A stretch of 64,000 bases of DNA from Symbiodinium kawagutii (taxonomy: Eukaryota; Sar; Dinophyceae; Suessiales; Symbiodiniaceae). Under the pieces are notes generated by a model that saw only the letters and a list, made by a program, of their open reading frames with translations, was not told where the DNA came from and did no database searches. How positions within the stretch are numbered: position 1 is the first letter of the stretch; each line of letters begins with the position of its first letter. Position numbers and translations under genes: made by a program. The stretch is from contig VSDK01018427.1 in assembly GCA_009767595.1 (NCBI GenBank), forward strand, positions 69,490 through 133,489. Direction: 5' to 3'. Below are positions 32,422 through 42,454 of the stretch, piece after piece.

Positions 32422-32530
32422 GGTGGTTTCTTAAAATATGGGTTCAGTATCCCCTCCCCAATTCATCTTGTATCAATCATTTTTGGCTATAAACCAAGCA
32501 CTTTTTGGGTTCCCAATTTTGAGAAATGAT
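32422..32530. mobile_element. MITE-like element, family 1 (degenerate)
   Basis: GGTGGTTTCTTAAAATATGG at the left and GGGTTCCCAATTTTGAGAAAT at the right are inverted copies; the interior has AATCATTTTTGGCTATAAACC. Confidence 0.45.
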
Positions 32531-32749
32531 GCCTAATGGTTGTATACCAATAAGATGCTTCATGGTTTACCTAATCCTACACCCTAAACCTTTTTTTGTC
32601 AAAGGCGCATTTGTTTGACAAGCAGATCGCCAAAGAGCACAGCACTTTTTGTTGCTTTGGTTGGTCCAGCTTGCACCACTGGCAGTAGTGAACTTCGGCT
32701 GAGTTGGCAGCTGGTCTTTTTCGGTTCAAAAAGAAACATTTGTTGAAGA

Positions 32750-33007
32750 TTACCTGGTATGAACTATCATTGAACCATCATGTTGCCATCATTGACCATC
32801 AACCAACCATCATTCAACCATGATTAGCCATCATTTAACCATCATTGAATCATCACGCTGCCTTGAAACGACTCGATTGTGATTCATTGGTCAATCATCA
32901 ACCATCATTTAACCATCATTTAACCATCATTTAACCATGATTAACCATCAACCATCATTTAACCACGATTTCACCATCAGAAGATCCATAGATCATCAAC
33001 CACTCAG
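32750..33007. repeat. CCATCATTTAA intronic repeat, C-rich orientation
   Basis: Clean runs of AACCATCATTTAACCATCA immediately upstream of the exon at 33023; the mirror tract GATGGTTGATGATTGG follows that exon at 33187-33300. Confidence 0.85.
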
Positions 33008-33022
33008 CTACCATTCCTCAAG

Positions 33023-33112
33023 GCATCGCCCCTGCCTTGGTGGCCCCGTCGCCCAAGGACGTGGCACGCCTTGGAATTCGTGTCGCAGCGTTTGAAGGGC
33101 GACGAAGACCTC
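33023..33112 (+). CDS. DUF4116 micro-exon
   Basis: A 90-nt, phase-0 exon (acceptor CTCAAG, or CACTCAG at 33007) to GTGGGG. WHALEFVSQRLKGDEDL is the L-E-F/Y-x-S-x-x-L-x-x-D-E core. Past the donor an alternative frame gives WGSPAPVDPSFRALDP, also family-like, so the 3' boundary may be wrong by a frame. Confidence 0.55.
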
Positions 33113-33546
33113 GTGGGGGAGCCCAGCGCCAGTGGATCCCAGCTTCAGGGCCCTTGACCCGCATGGAGTTGTGGATGGGAGGTGGATGGTGATGCTTGAG
33201 TGATGGTTGATGATTGGTTAATGGTTGATAATGAGTGAAAAAATATGGTGAATAATGAGTGGATGGTGGATGGTTGGTGGATCCAAAAGCTGTGGATGGT
33301 GAACAGCCCAACCGTTGAGCTGGGCTTCACGGCACATCGGAGCTAGCTGGTGAAGCTATGACCATCGGAGTTCTTGGGGGGCTTTATGGATCGAAGTGGA
33401 TTTCCAACTGCTGAAGAAACGCCAGCGAACCACACATACAATAGCCAGGAGCCAGTTGTTCGGAAGTCACTTGGGATATCTACTTGTCCGTAACTGCCAT
33501 TCACCCAACATGTTAGATAGGACACTCTGCCGCTTTTCTCGCAGGT

Positions 33547-33873
33547 AGATCTGGCGTTCAAGCAGGACCGATGTGCATTGCCCGTGTGCTGCAGGTTCGA
33601 CCATGGCGCTGAAACAGCTTGGTTGTCACCTGGAGTTCATCTGAAGGATTCATTCATGATGTTTTTGTCTGCTTGTATGGTTGATGGTTGGCTGGTTGGC
33701 CAACAGCGAAAAAGCACCAAGAACTGACGTTGGAATCAGAGCCTGTTTGGAATTGAGTGGTCTTCTTCCACCCGAAATGCGCTTGAAACTTTCTACAGAG
33801 GCTTCTCTCAGAACTATTTCGAACTCAGTCCAAATCCAAGTGGTCGTTGAGGCACCATTCTCAGTTGCCAAAT
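33547..33873 (+). CDS. Possible coding segments, unknown
   Basis: After CTCGCAG one frame reads VDLAFKQDRCALPVCCRFDH. From about 33705 a second frame is open for 57 codons to TGA (VGIRACLELSGLLPPEMRLK, SVQIQVVVEAPFSVAK). The minus strand is also open across the latter (EFEIVLREASVESFKRI). Composition suggests coding, but strand and exon limits are unresolved. Confidence 0.3.
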
Positions 33874-34071
33874 GATGGATGATGCTGCTTATTAATGGTA
33901 ACTAGTGGCCGGGAACTTCCAGGGTGGGAAGATCTTGCGGGTTCAGTATTTCATGGGTGCACTCAGGAGTTGATCCCTGGTACAGGGCGCCTTGCCACAG
34001 CAGCTTCCCCTCCATAGATGGACATGAAACCTCGACTAATGGCAGCTGACACGTCATGCTTTCGACCCCAG

Positions 34072-34205
34072 CTGTTGGTTGCTCACCCTACGGGTGCAAG
34101 CTGGTAGTTGTGGAGAGCCTGCAGCTCCTTAGGGTCAAAAACGGAACCACGAGTGATGCCGTTGCAGTTGAGGGTTGGGTTGCACCAAAAATCCTGCCAG
34201 AGTAG
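34072..34205 (+). CDS. Possible terminal exon, unknown
   Basis: From a GACCCCAG acceptor, 43 codons to TAG: GCKLVVVESLQLLRVKNG then TSDAVAVEGWVAPKILPE. Regular hydrophobic/charged alternation suggests beta strands. Not recognised. Confidence 0.35.
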
Positions 34206-34357
34206 TGGTCTGGAAGATCAATTGGTTGGAGCTGTAGTGTTCGACTTTTGATCATTGACATTGACGATTCTGCCGAGTTTGACTATGAATGACACGGATT
34301 CACAAGGGATCGGGAGCGATGCACAGTATTGGCTTACAAAATTGAGGATGACGGGGC

Positions 34358-34359
34358 AG

Positions 34360-34393
<34 letters not shown>
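34358..34393. repeat. CTG trinucleotide run (12 units)
   Basis: A pure CTG tract inside an open frame (poly-Leu in 34255-34494). That ORF is otherwise unremarkable and is not called as a gene. Confidence 0.9.
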
Positions 34394-34769
34394 GTTTTGT
34401 GACATTATGGTTCTTATTTTGTGTAAGATTAGCTCTTGTTGGGAGTCACTGTGATACACTTGCAGCTTGCTGTTTTAGTTATCGAGCATCCTAAGCACTC
34501 CATCATGATGCCCCCATGAACAACGCAGGTGTTTTTTGGGCGTACCATGGTGGTCATGACATATATACTTTTATCTTCGTGGATTGTTGATCATCTTCTT
34601 CCTCATCCAAAACCATCCTTGTCTCAAAAAAGTGATCACATGCATCAACTCTTTTGTCGTTATCATCATCCATAATCCGTGACGAAAAAATATCAACACT
34701 CAACCATGGCTCGAACCAAACCAACCACTCATGAACCAAGACCAATCCCTATGATAAATCACTAGTTGA

Positions 34770-34890
34770 TCACTGGTCCACCTTCATTAACCATCATTAA
34801 CCATCACAAACCACCATGATTAACCATCACAAACCACCATCATTAAACCATCATTAGCCCCCATCATTCACTCACCAACCCCTGACATCA
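34770..34890. repeat. AACCATCATTAACC repeat, C-rich orientation
   Basis: Short array of CATTAACCATCATTAACCA and AACCACCATGATTAACC upstream of the exon at 34954; G-orientation GGTTGATGGTGGTTTTGG follows that exon. Confidence 0.85.
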
Positions 34891-34953
34891 CAACCCCTCC
34901 GCCTGCCATGGCCATGGCCGCAACGCTGGGTGCCGCCCTTGGCGCTTCACCAG

Positions 34954-35064
34954 GAGGGTCTGGCGCTGCAACACGCGGCGCCCGAGCTCCGTGCGGCGCC
35001 GCTGGTGGTGATGCGAGCCATGAAGCGCTGCTCGGCGCCCGCGCGATGGATGTGGCACCTGCGG
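34954..35064 (+). CDS. DUF4116 micro-exon
   Basis: A 111-nt, phase-0 exon from CTTCACCAG to GTTGGG. LALQHAAPELRAAPLVVMR is a near-perfect unit (L-A-L-Q-x-A-x-x-E-L-R-x-x-x-x-V-V-x-x-A), followed by MKRCSAPARWMWHLR. GC content far exceeds both flanks. Confidence 0.75.
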
Positions 35065-35290
35065 GTTGGGTTGGGGTGGTTGGGGTGGTTAATGACATGC
35101 TTAGGTGTTGGTAGTTGGTTGATGGTGGTTTTGGAGGATTGATAGTTATTGTGGTTCATGTTGGCTGGTTGATTTAGTAGTTCATTGATGGGTAAATGAT
35201 GGGTAGTGATGGTGGTTCATCAAGGTGGTTGATGATATGTTCACCAATCGGTGGCTGGTGTATTGATGGGTGATTGGCTGACTGGTTGGT
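35065..35290. repeat. GGTTGATGG repeats, G-rich orientation
   Basis: TTGGGGTGGTTGGGGTGGTT, then GGTTGATGGTGGTTTTGG and GATGGGTAGTGATGGTGG words start at the donor of the exon at 34954. Confidence 0.8.
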
Positions 35291-35733
35291 CAGATGGGAC
35301 GAAGTGATGACGATCACTGGCCCAACCTCGTTCTAGGTTGGTGAATAAATCGTTTAACAAGATAATGATACCTACCGTGGGGTACCCTACATTGATATCT
35401 AGTCGCCCTATGATACAGAGTCCCTCTATTGTAGCTTGATGCCTTACGTTGAGACCAATGTCAGTGTCAAGAAATACCGCTGGCGTGATTCCTACCATCA
35501 TCTAAAGTTTTCCTGTGGGATAGCCCTTCTCCAGCTCGTGGTGGGTCTATCACTCCACTGGGTCTCGTTGACTGCTTGGCGGGGGGAACATTTTTCTGCG
35601 TTGTAGCTATCCTCACAGGAAAGAGTATTCGATCTTCAGCGAACTGATGACAAGTGATTATCAGGTTCATTATTTGTTAGCTGTTTGAAATAGATAGAAG
35701 ATCTACCATCTTCAGTATCCAGATCATTTATTG

Positions 35734-35913
35734 ACGATGGTAGTTGATATCATGCTCTTGGAATTGCCGACAGAAGTGCCATTATCAGAAGTGGGGTACA
35801 CCGATGGCTACAAGCAAGGCATCACTTGGAAGGGGGCCAGGGGCAAACGGCAAACCGCAACTGACAGCGGAACTGCTGACACTTATGAGTACAGCCACTG
35901 CCCGCAAACGTGA
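35734..35913 (+). CDS. Possible coding ORF, unknown
   Basis: 59 codons to TGA: LLELPTEVPLSEVGYTDGYK then ADTYEYSHCPQT. The overlapping frame is also plausible in its second half. Repeat-free sequence; not recognised. Confidence 0.25.
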   Translation, partial: TMVVDIMLLELPTEVPLSEVGYTDGYKQGITWKGARGKRQTATDSGTADTYEYSHCPQT

Positions 35914-36630
35914 AGACACGAAGAATTAGATCTGAGATAATCCAACTTCAGTTGTTTTTCAGAAACCAACTTAACCTATCCTAAAACAATGGAGCAGAAC
36001 ATAAACCAACAACAGCAAGGAGACTGAATCCAGGTAGGCAAGAAGATAGTAGGAACGTATGGTTTTGTACAGAATATTATTCATCTGCATTTTGTTTGTG
36101 CTTTCATGGTTTGGTGTCCATCATGGATGTTTCCTATTGTCCTTGTAGTGCTTTTTGCTCCCCTCTTATGGACAAAGCTACCTATGCCCCCAGGGGCGCT
36201 GAACTTCCAATTTCCGAGGCAATGCCGCTGCATTTCACTTCGCAGATCGATGTTTGCACCATGAGCTTTGGTTGAACGGTGGGAAGGTAGTGACTTGAAG
36301 TGACAATCACCCTCTTGTGACCCTCAAAATTAGTAGTTCCTGAAATCGGGATCTGTTTCCGAGAGGGACTGTGAACCATAGCTTGATATAGCTGGGTACA
36401 GCTCGGATAGCATGGTAAGGCTAGTGTTCGAGAGTTGAAGGCTAGCATCGCTGGCATGGCTGATGGTATAGCTGGGATCCATCCCCAGCAGCTCTGGTAT
36501 ATTGTCATAAGTCAAAGCCATCTGGTTGTTGGACACCTGGAAACATTGTACCCTGCGGGAAAACCTGCCAATCAGCTTCAGCTTTTGCTGGTGGAGCTTG
36601 GTCGAATTTGTGACACTTGATATGCTGCAG

Positions 36631-36751
36631 GGCGTGCAAAAGATCACTGCGCCAACTTTGGCACCGGCGGTGTTGTTGCTATATATGGGCCCGGGTCAAG
36701 GTATGGTCAATTTTCGGGGCAGCGGCGCTGCTGCTATGTTTTGTTGGCTAG
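36631..36751 (+). CDS. Possible internal exon, unknown
   Basis: Canonical junctions (ATGCTGCAG, GTGAGC) delimit 121 nt reading KDHCANFGTGGVVAIYGPG then YGQFSGQRRCCYVLLA. A different frame stays open through the donor to 36846 (APTLAPAVLLLYMGPGQG, LDLCLELCNAWISTFF). Splice signals favour the first. Confidence 0.35.
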
Positions 36752-37203
36752 GTGAGCAGCGTCAGGAATCTGGACTGGATCTGTGCTTGGAGCTGTGCAA
36801 CGCCTGGATCAGTACTTTTTTCAGCGCCTTTCATTTTTGCATTTGATGATCAGGTTGGTTCTTTCAAGCGCCTAGCAGAATTCGGGCTTGGCCTCCCAGG
36901 GTTTATTTGGCCAAGCATTTGTTATTCGCTGCTCATCCCTGTTAGCGCTGCTTGTTGCCCAATGTGGAATGGGCGATCACCACCGGTTGCTTGTCTACGG
37001 TGATGTTTCACCGGTCACTGTAGACCAGTACCGGTGGAAACCACCATAAGCCGTGATTCTTCCCCAACATTAAAAAGCATTACTCTTCATTATGGTTTAA
37101 GCATTGCGAACGAACGTGCTACCCTTCATTAGCTTTCATTAGAAGATGGGATACTTCCCATGGCGAGAACCCGTGTCTGCCCTCGCCCCGTTGCGCCGCT
37201 TAG

Positions 37204-37282
37204 GACACGGCTTTCTGGGAACGTCTGAGCCGTCACTTTCCCTTCGCCTGGGTGCGCTGGATGCGCTACGGCCGCTGGCCCG
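37204..37282 (+). CDS. DUF4116 micro-exon, probable GC donor
   Basis: From GCCGCTTAG, 26 codons: TAFWERLSRHFPFAWVRWM then RYGRWP. The D-T-x-F-W-x-x-L start and aromatic core fit the family. The likely donor is GCGAGC at 37283; no GT donor lies in a suitable place. Dinoflagellates are known to use GC and GA donors. Confidence 0.6.
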
Positions 37283-37334
37283 GCGAGCTCGGGCGAAGGC
37301 CGCACCAACCCAGCCCCGGCTTCTGAAAAAACAC

Positions 37335-37395
37335 CGGGGGGGGAGGGGGTTGGGGCCGGGGTGGGGCCGGGGTGGGGCCGGGTTGGGTGGGTTTA
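37335..37395. repeat. G-rich tract (GGGGCCGGGGTGG)
   Basis: At least six runs of three or more G within 60 bp, with a 12-bp GGGGTGGGGCCG-type unit in tandem. Could form a G-quadruplex in RNA or DNA at the 5' end of the intron. Confidence 0.8.
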
Positions 37396-37424
37396 GTGGC
37401 ACCTCAAAGTCGTTAGGTACTTAT

Positions 37425-37485
37425 AGATTATCTAGTCAGGTACGAATATTATCCACTTAAGTACCTACATAATCTATCTATATAA
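37425..37485. repeat. Imperfect repeat around TAGGTACTTATAGATTATC
   Basis: TTAGGTACTTATAGATTATC, TTAAGTACCTACATAATC and TATATAAGCACC are related in direct and inverted sense and could form a small hairpin. Confidence 0.4.
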
Positions 37486-37489
37486 GCAC

Positions 37490-38340
37490 CTTGGGTGGGT
37501 TCAGTGCTGGTTTGGGTTCAGTGGTGGTTGGTTGGCGATTAAGAGTCGGCAGCGATATTTGCTGATTCGTTGCTGTCTAGTTGTTGATTGGTTGACGGTT
37601 CCTTGGTTTGTGGATTGTTGGTTGAGAGTGGCTGATTGATGGCCACAACTGGTGACGCAGGTGATGGTTGATTGGTGGTGACAATTCAGAGTTGGCGAGT
37701 TGATGTTTGGTTGAAACTTGGTCGGTGATTAAGTAATTAACTGATTGTTTCTTGTTTGTTACTTGGTGAAGAGAGTACGGTTGGTGTGTACTTACTTGAG
37801 GATTTGTTGCTAGTTGTTTGGTACTTAGTTGTTGCTTAGGTGATGACTGGTTGGTGATTGAAGATAGTTCATTGACCCTGAATGATAGCTTGTACCAAGT
37901 GAGAGATTGCCAGCGGGCTAGTTGAAGATTTGTTGTGTCGGTTGGTTGACAGGCAGTCACTGGCTATGCAATGACCAATTGGCTACCTCATTGCTAGTTA
38001 GTGAGTAGGTTCGTTAAGGGTTTCTTAGTGGATAGATAAATTGTTTTTGGTGGATGGTTTGTCGACTATTCGTTGTTGTTTAGTTTATTCGTTGGATCAT
38101 GATGGGTGGATGCATGCTGAATGCTTGGCTGACAGTCACTTGATGTTTGGTCGATGGTTTGTTCCTCGATGATTCGTTGATGGTCAGTGGATGGTTGACT
38201 GACAGTCGTTGATGCTAGTTGCTAGTTCACCGTTAGTTTTTGGCTGTCGAAAGCGACGTGGTGACAAGGTGATGGCTGGTGACCTGGTCATTAGGTGATG
38301 GTTATTTGATGCTTCACGGTTCGTCGATGATAAGTTGGCA
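37490..38340. repeat. TTGGTTGATTGATGG repeats, G-rich orientation
   Basis: 850 bp of degenerate GGTTGGTTGGCGATT, GGTTGATTGGTGG and TGGTTTGTCG words, all in donor-side orientation, following the exon at 37204. No gene. Confidence 0.8.
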
Positions 38341-38638
38341 GTGGCCACTGGTTGACACCTGGGTACTGTTTGACAACCTCGCAGCTGGGAGGTTCCATCT
38401 GTGGCCGCACGTTCCCCAGCATACAGCCGTTGTCACTACGACTAAGAGGGCACCCAGTTCACGCAGCTGGTGACGTGGTTCCTAAACTGGGGGGTACCCA
38501 TACTTTCGCCCAGATAGGCCAGAATAGAGAAACCATCAGTAGCCATCATGAGCCAACCATGATCCATGCGTTTTTTGCCACACACCGCTCATTTCGGACA
38601 TGTTTGTTGTATTTTCAAATCGACATATCCATCATTTC

Positions 38639-38720
38639 ATGGTTTCTCAAGTCATAGGGGTCCCCCCAAATCATCCTTGTTCACTCATTATTATATAGTA
38701 TCAAACCAACCATAACTTGG
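38639..38720. mobile_element. MITE-like element, family 1 (left half)
   Basis: ATGGTTTCTCAAGTCATAGG, GGTCCCCCCAAATCATCC and a middle with CAAACCAACCATAACTTGG; the right arm is missing or unrecognisable. Confidence 0.4.
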
Positions 38721-38966
38721 CGGTTTAATATTAATATTAATATTATTAGTTATGATACACTTATTAGTATTAGTTTATTAGTATTATCAGTATTAAACCA
38801 ACCCAACCATAATACTAACGGTAGTAATTAAAATATTACAAACTGATTATAAGTACCAACTATAACCACCAACTATGATTGTTATCATACCATTAGAAAC
38901 TACCATAACTTGGGCACAAGCACCCACCCACTGACTGCACTTTTGCTTGCGCTGCGCCTCTTCCAG

Positions 38967-39062
38967 CATCCAAGTGTGTGGGTCCGCGGAGCGATTGCAC
39001 GGACGTCGTCATGGCTCAGGTGCCAGCACACGGGCGCCGGGCTGTGGGCGCTACCCCTGGCT
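38967..39062 (+). CDS. DUF4116-like micro-exon
   Basis: A 96-nt, phase-0 exon from CTCTTCCAG to GTGAAG. VWVRGAIARTSSWLRC then GLWALPLA fits V-x-x-A-I-x-x-x-x-x-x-L. Same length as the exon at 31443. Another frame (DVVMAQVPAHGRRAVG) is also family-like, so the frame is likely but not certain. Confidence 0.5.
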
Positions 39063-39227
39063 GTGAAGCCATCCCCAAGCCATGACCAGTCACGGTTCGC
39101 CTCACTGTTGGTTCACGACTGGCTGGCAACTTGGTCGAAATTGACCCAACTCGCTACAGCAACAGGCTTGCCAACAGGACCAGAAGATTGGTCTTTCTTG
39201 GCCATCAAGATATATCCACACACACAC

Positions 39228-39345
39228 ACATGTGGTGGTTTCTCAAAATACGGGACCCCCCCAAAATCATCCATGATTCATCATGTATGGTACTAAACCA
39301 ACGATTTTGGGGCTCCTTTGTGGCTTTCTCGAAAGCACCATGTGG
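39228..39345. mobile_element. MITE-like element, family 1
   Basis: GTGGTGGTTTCTCAAAATAC at the left; GGCTTTCTCGAAAGCACCA at the right; outer CACATGTG and CACCATGTG match. The interior has AAATCATCCATGATTC and ACTAAACCAACGATTTTGG. Confidence 0.6.
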
Positions 39346-39469
39346 ACACTCCATGTGGAGTCGATGTAGCAAGATCCGGGTCCTGAAGGACCAGTTTGTA
39401 GCTGATTCCAGCTGAAGATCTCTTCGAAAAGCACTGGGAAATCCAGAAACCACAACTCAATAGCTATAG

Positions 39470-39660
39470 TTAGGTTGTATTTCGCTATAGCTATAGTGAC
39501 TCAATATAGATCATCAGCTATAGATCACCAATAGCTATAGCTATAGATCAATTGATAGATCCAGATTGATGATCTACCGGTGAGGATTTATCCATAGCTA
39601 TAGTTATCAATAGCTCATCAGTTGATCCAATAGCTATAGATCCAGTTGATAGATCCAGAA
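39470..39660. repeat. AGCTATAG palindromic repeat
   Basis: Repeated ATAGCTATAG and CTATAGATCA, GATAGATCCAG words. Each core is self-complementary, so the tract can fold in many registers. Confidence 0.8.
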
Positions 39661-39966
39661 AGTGATTGAACCGCCGGTTGATCCTCAATAGGAGATCCAA
39701 AGTTATCAACTTTCCCAGTTCAATAGCTGGTGCTTTACCATCAACTGCAAGGCAAAGCTGCCTGAAATTTCCTGAAATGATTGGCTGCGCTAGAGCCGAT
39801 GGCAATGAAGATATGACGAAGGAAAACGACTGTAATGGTAGATCTACCGATCATATTACGACGGTAGATCTATTGATCATGTTCTGATGGTGGATATATC
39901 GATGAATATGGTTATTATCACCAATCTTCATGGGGTGATCATGGATTCCTATTATGCCGACCCCAG

Positions 39967-40061
39967 TTTTCCTTCGCGTCGCTGCCTGCCTAGAGGAGAC
40001 CATGCCCCACGATATGCCAGCGCTGCTGCATGGAGCGCAGCTGTCGCATTTACAGGCGCAG
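39967..40061 (+). CDS. DUF4116 micro-exon
   Basis: A 95-nt exon from CGACCCCAG to GTGCAC. FLRVAACLEETMPHDMPAL then LHGAQLSHLQAQ keeps the F-L-x-x-A start and L-L-H core. A second frame (HAPRYASAAAWSAAVAF) also looks repeat-like. In phase with the exon at 45474, although the ankyrin gene lies between. Confidence 0.55.
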
Positions 40062-40585
40062 GTGCACTGGCGAGATGGGAATGATTGATGGATGTTCAAC
40101 CAGTCGTATCAACCAGCTGCATCAACCAGCCATCAACTGAGCACCAACCAACCATTTACTAACCATATCGACTAACCATTGATTACCCGTTGACCAAACA
40201 TTGACTTAGCAGTGTCATTACACAAATACACAATTATCATTATCATTGATTGCTGGAAAGACGATAAACCATTTTCCATATCAACCATGATAGTTGTCAT
40301 CGTGAGCAGCCTATGGGGATTGACTATTACCCATTGACGACCGAGGAAACTTTTGCGGTAGATACTTCACATCATCATTCATCATTGTTGTTTTGTGGGT
40401 TGGTTGTGTTGTGTTTGTTGTTTGAGGCTCAGTGAATTTAAGCATCGTTATTTAATGATGCGTCGTGGTACCCATTTTGATACTGCTTTACACTGGTTTA
40501 GAACGGTTGGTGCTGGGCAAAACTCTTCAAGATAGTCATGAGGACATACACCTGACTGTAAAAGTCACAATTCGTGTACCTATCA

Positions 40586-40699
40586 TCATGTGGGGGCTTC
40601 CCAGAATCGGGACCCCCAAAAATGGTTGGTTCATTAGTAGATTTTTTGTTTAATAAATTGGATGATTTTGGGTACCCCTATTTTCAGAAGAAAAAACAT
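40586..40699. mobile_element. MITE-like element, family 1
   Basis: Left arm CATGTGGGGGCTTCCCAGAA, GGGACCCCCAAAAATGG; right arm GATTTTGGGTACCCCTATTT, TCAGAAGAAAAAAC. Arms pair with mismatches. Confidence 0.5.
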
Positions 40700-41707
40700 T
40701 GTCATACACCATGATTTTTGTTTGCCATAATGTGTCGATGATGAAAAACAACGGTAACTTTGTGAATTTTTGAAACTTCAATGTATTCATCATTCATGAT
40801 CGGCATGATGAACCCATCAACCACCGTTAGCCACGATGAGCCAGTTTTGTCCGTTATTGCCCATGATCAACAAGTTTGGATCATGTCTCATTTTTCAACC
40901 AATTATCAATTATAAGCCGTTGTCAATCAAGATTAGACAACGCCTGCGCAAATAATGATGAGTGCTTGCGGCGGCTGGTGACTATCCCCCATCCTATGTC
41001 ATGCCCAAGGCCCAAGGTTTGAGATCGACATTTCAACGTGCTAAAAACAAGATCTTTGGGTGGTAAGGAACCGCCATTCATAGCAGCCAATCATCATCAA
41101 ACGTGACCTTCAGCCAGGTCATCAGCCAATCATCAGCCAATCATCAGCCGCGCTCATCTTGCGCCAATCAACTGACCATTGACCTTCCCCCTGCCTGTGC
41201 CATGACACCTTCACCCGTTGGTTGTACCAAGCAGTCCTAGGAGACCCTGGGTACGGCTGAGCTGCGGCAAGCTGTAAAGTGTCCCCCCAGCATTGATGAG
41301 GAGACGTGATGGATGGGTCACTTGGGGCTGGGGGTTGACAATCCAAAGGAGGGTGGATACTTTAGAGGCTGTTGATTCAGCAAATATCTGATAGCATCAA
41401 GTCCTCTTTTTGGGAATTGGCATGACATGTGTGGATGTGTCCGTGGCCCCTTAGCTCAAGTGTTGAAAGATGTTGGTACACAATTCAAACTCCACACTTG
41501 AATCTACTTGAAACTTTCATTTTTCAATTTTTGTCTATTTTTCGGAGCATATGGATGAAATTTGGAACTGTTGAAGCATATGGAAGGCATCATCGTAGCG
41601 CGTTTCCTCTTGCGGAGTTGAATCCCAAAAGCAGCCATGGGTCATGTTTATCATTTTTGGTTCAAGCTTCAAGCTTCGTGGTGCTCCACTGAGTCGACGT
41701 TTGGCGC
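40700..41707. other. Upstream region of the ankyrin gene
   Basis: AACCCATCAACCACC and GCCAATCATCAGCC repeats to about 41150, then repeat-free sequence. The last 270 bp (41430-41700) are the probable 5' UTR; an in-frame TGA lies 15 bases before the ATG. No TATA or spliced-leader motif seen. Confidence 0.35.
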
Positions 41708-42454
41708 ATGTTTCACTTTGTTTCGGCCTTCTCTGGGGAGTTCATCGCTACTTTGAGCACTGAAGAAGTGAACGGAAAGTCCACGGCATCTTTGAAAACA
41801 TGCTTGTTCTCGATCACTGGCATTCCAAGGTTTCGGCAGAGACTATTGCTTGAAGATGGAAGTGAGATTCTTGCCCAAGAGAAGCTATCCTTGACTCCAC
41901 AGACTGTGCAACTTGTGATGCTGCAATTCCTACCGCCCAGTCCTGCACAAGAGGAGAGACTAATTGCAGCGTGTGGGCAAAGTGCTATTCAATCGCTGGA
42001 AGCATGTCTTGAAGAGCCACAAGATCCAAATCGGCCTTTCGAGTTTTCAGACGAATGGTCAGGTTTGTATCCCATCCACTTTGTCGTTGGCGAGGGTAGT
42101 GTACAAGGCTTGCATGTGTTGTTGGAAGCAGGTGCTGACAAAGACTCCTCGGCCATATTTGAAGGTTATACACCTTTGCACTTAGCAGCTGAAAACTGCT
42201 ACCTTGATAAGCTTCGCTTCTTGGTTGAAGCTGGCGCTGACATGAACAGGGCCATGAAAGATGGCGCGACCCCTTTGCATTTGGCAATTGAAAATGGCCA
42301 CATTGAGGTTGTTCGCTCCTTGGTTGGAGCTGGCGCTGACTTGAACAGGGCAATGGTCGATGGTGCGACCCCTTTGCAAACAGCAGCTGTAAAAGGCCAC
42401 ACTGAAATTTGGTGTTTGTTGTCTGAAGCCGCAAGGGGACGGACGTTGCCGTAA
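41708..42454 (+). CDS. Ubiquitin-like/ankyrin-repeat protein, intronless
   Basis: A complete 248-residue protein, ATG to TAA in one exon. Residues about 1-76 resemble a ubiquitin-like domain of the dinoflagellate type: FSGEFIATLSTEE, then GIPRFRQRLLLEDGSE and VQLVMLQFLPP. Residues about 118-246 form four ankyrin repeats; the third (DGATPLHLAIENGHIEVVRS) and its neighbours are near-consensus, with LLEAGADKD, LVEAGADMNR and LVGAGADLNR ending repeats. The last repeat is cut short (WCLLSEAARGRTLP). Ankyrin stacks bind proteins; the partner is unknown. A start further upstream is excluded by an in-frame stop. The lack of introns and repeat-free DNA contrast with everything around it, which fits origin by retroposition. 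Confidence 0.9.
   Translation: MFHFVSAFSGEFIATLSTEEVNGKSTASLKTCLFSITGIPRFRQRLLLEDGSEILAQEKLSLTPQTVQLVMLQFLPPSPAQEERLIAACGQSAIQSLEACLEEPQDPNRPFEFSDEWSGLYPIHFVVGEGSVQGLHVLLEAGADKDSSAIFEGYTPLHLAAENCYLDKLRFLVEAGADMNRAMKDGATPLHLAIENGHIEVVRSLVGAGADLNRAMVDGATPLQTAAVKGHTEIWCLLSEAARGRTLP

Noticed and set aside
34255-34494. ORF with a leucine run resembling a membrane protein
   Set aside because: The leucines come from a CTG microsatellite; the rest has no consistent coding signal or splice sites.
37139-37402. Minus-strand Arg/Pro-rich ORF over the GC island
   Set aside because: The plus strand of the same island encodes a good DUF4116 unit after a proper acceptor; the antisense frame is a GC shadow.
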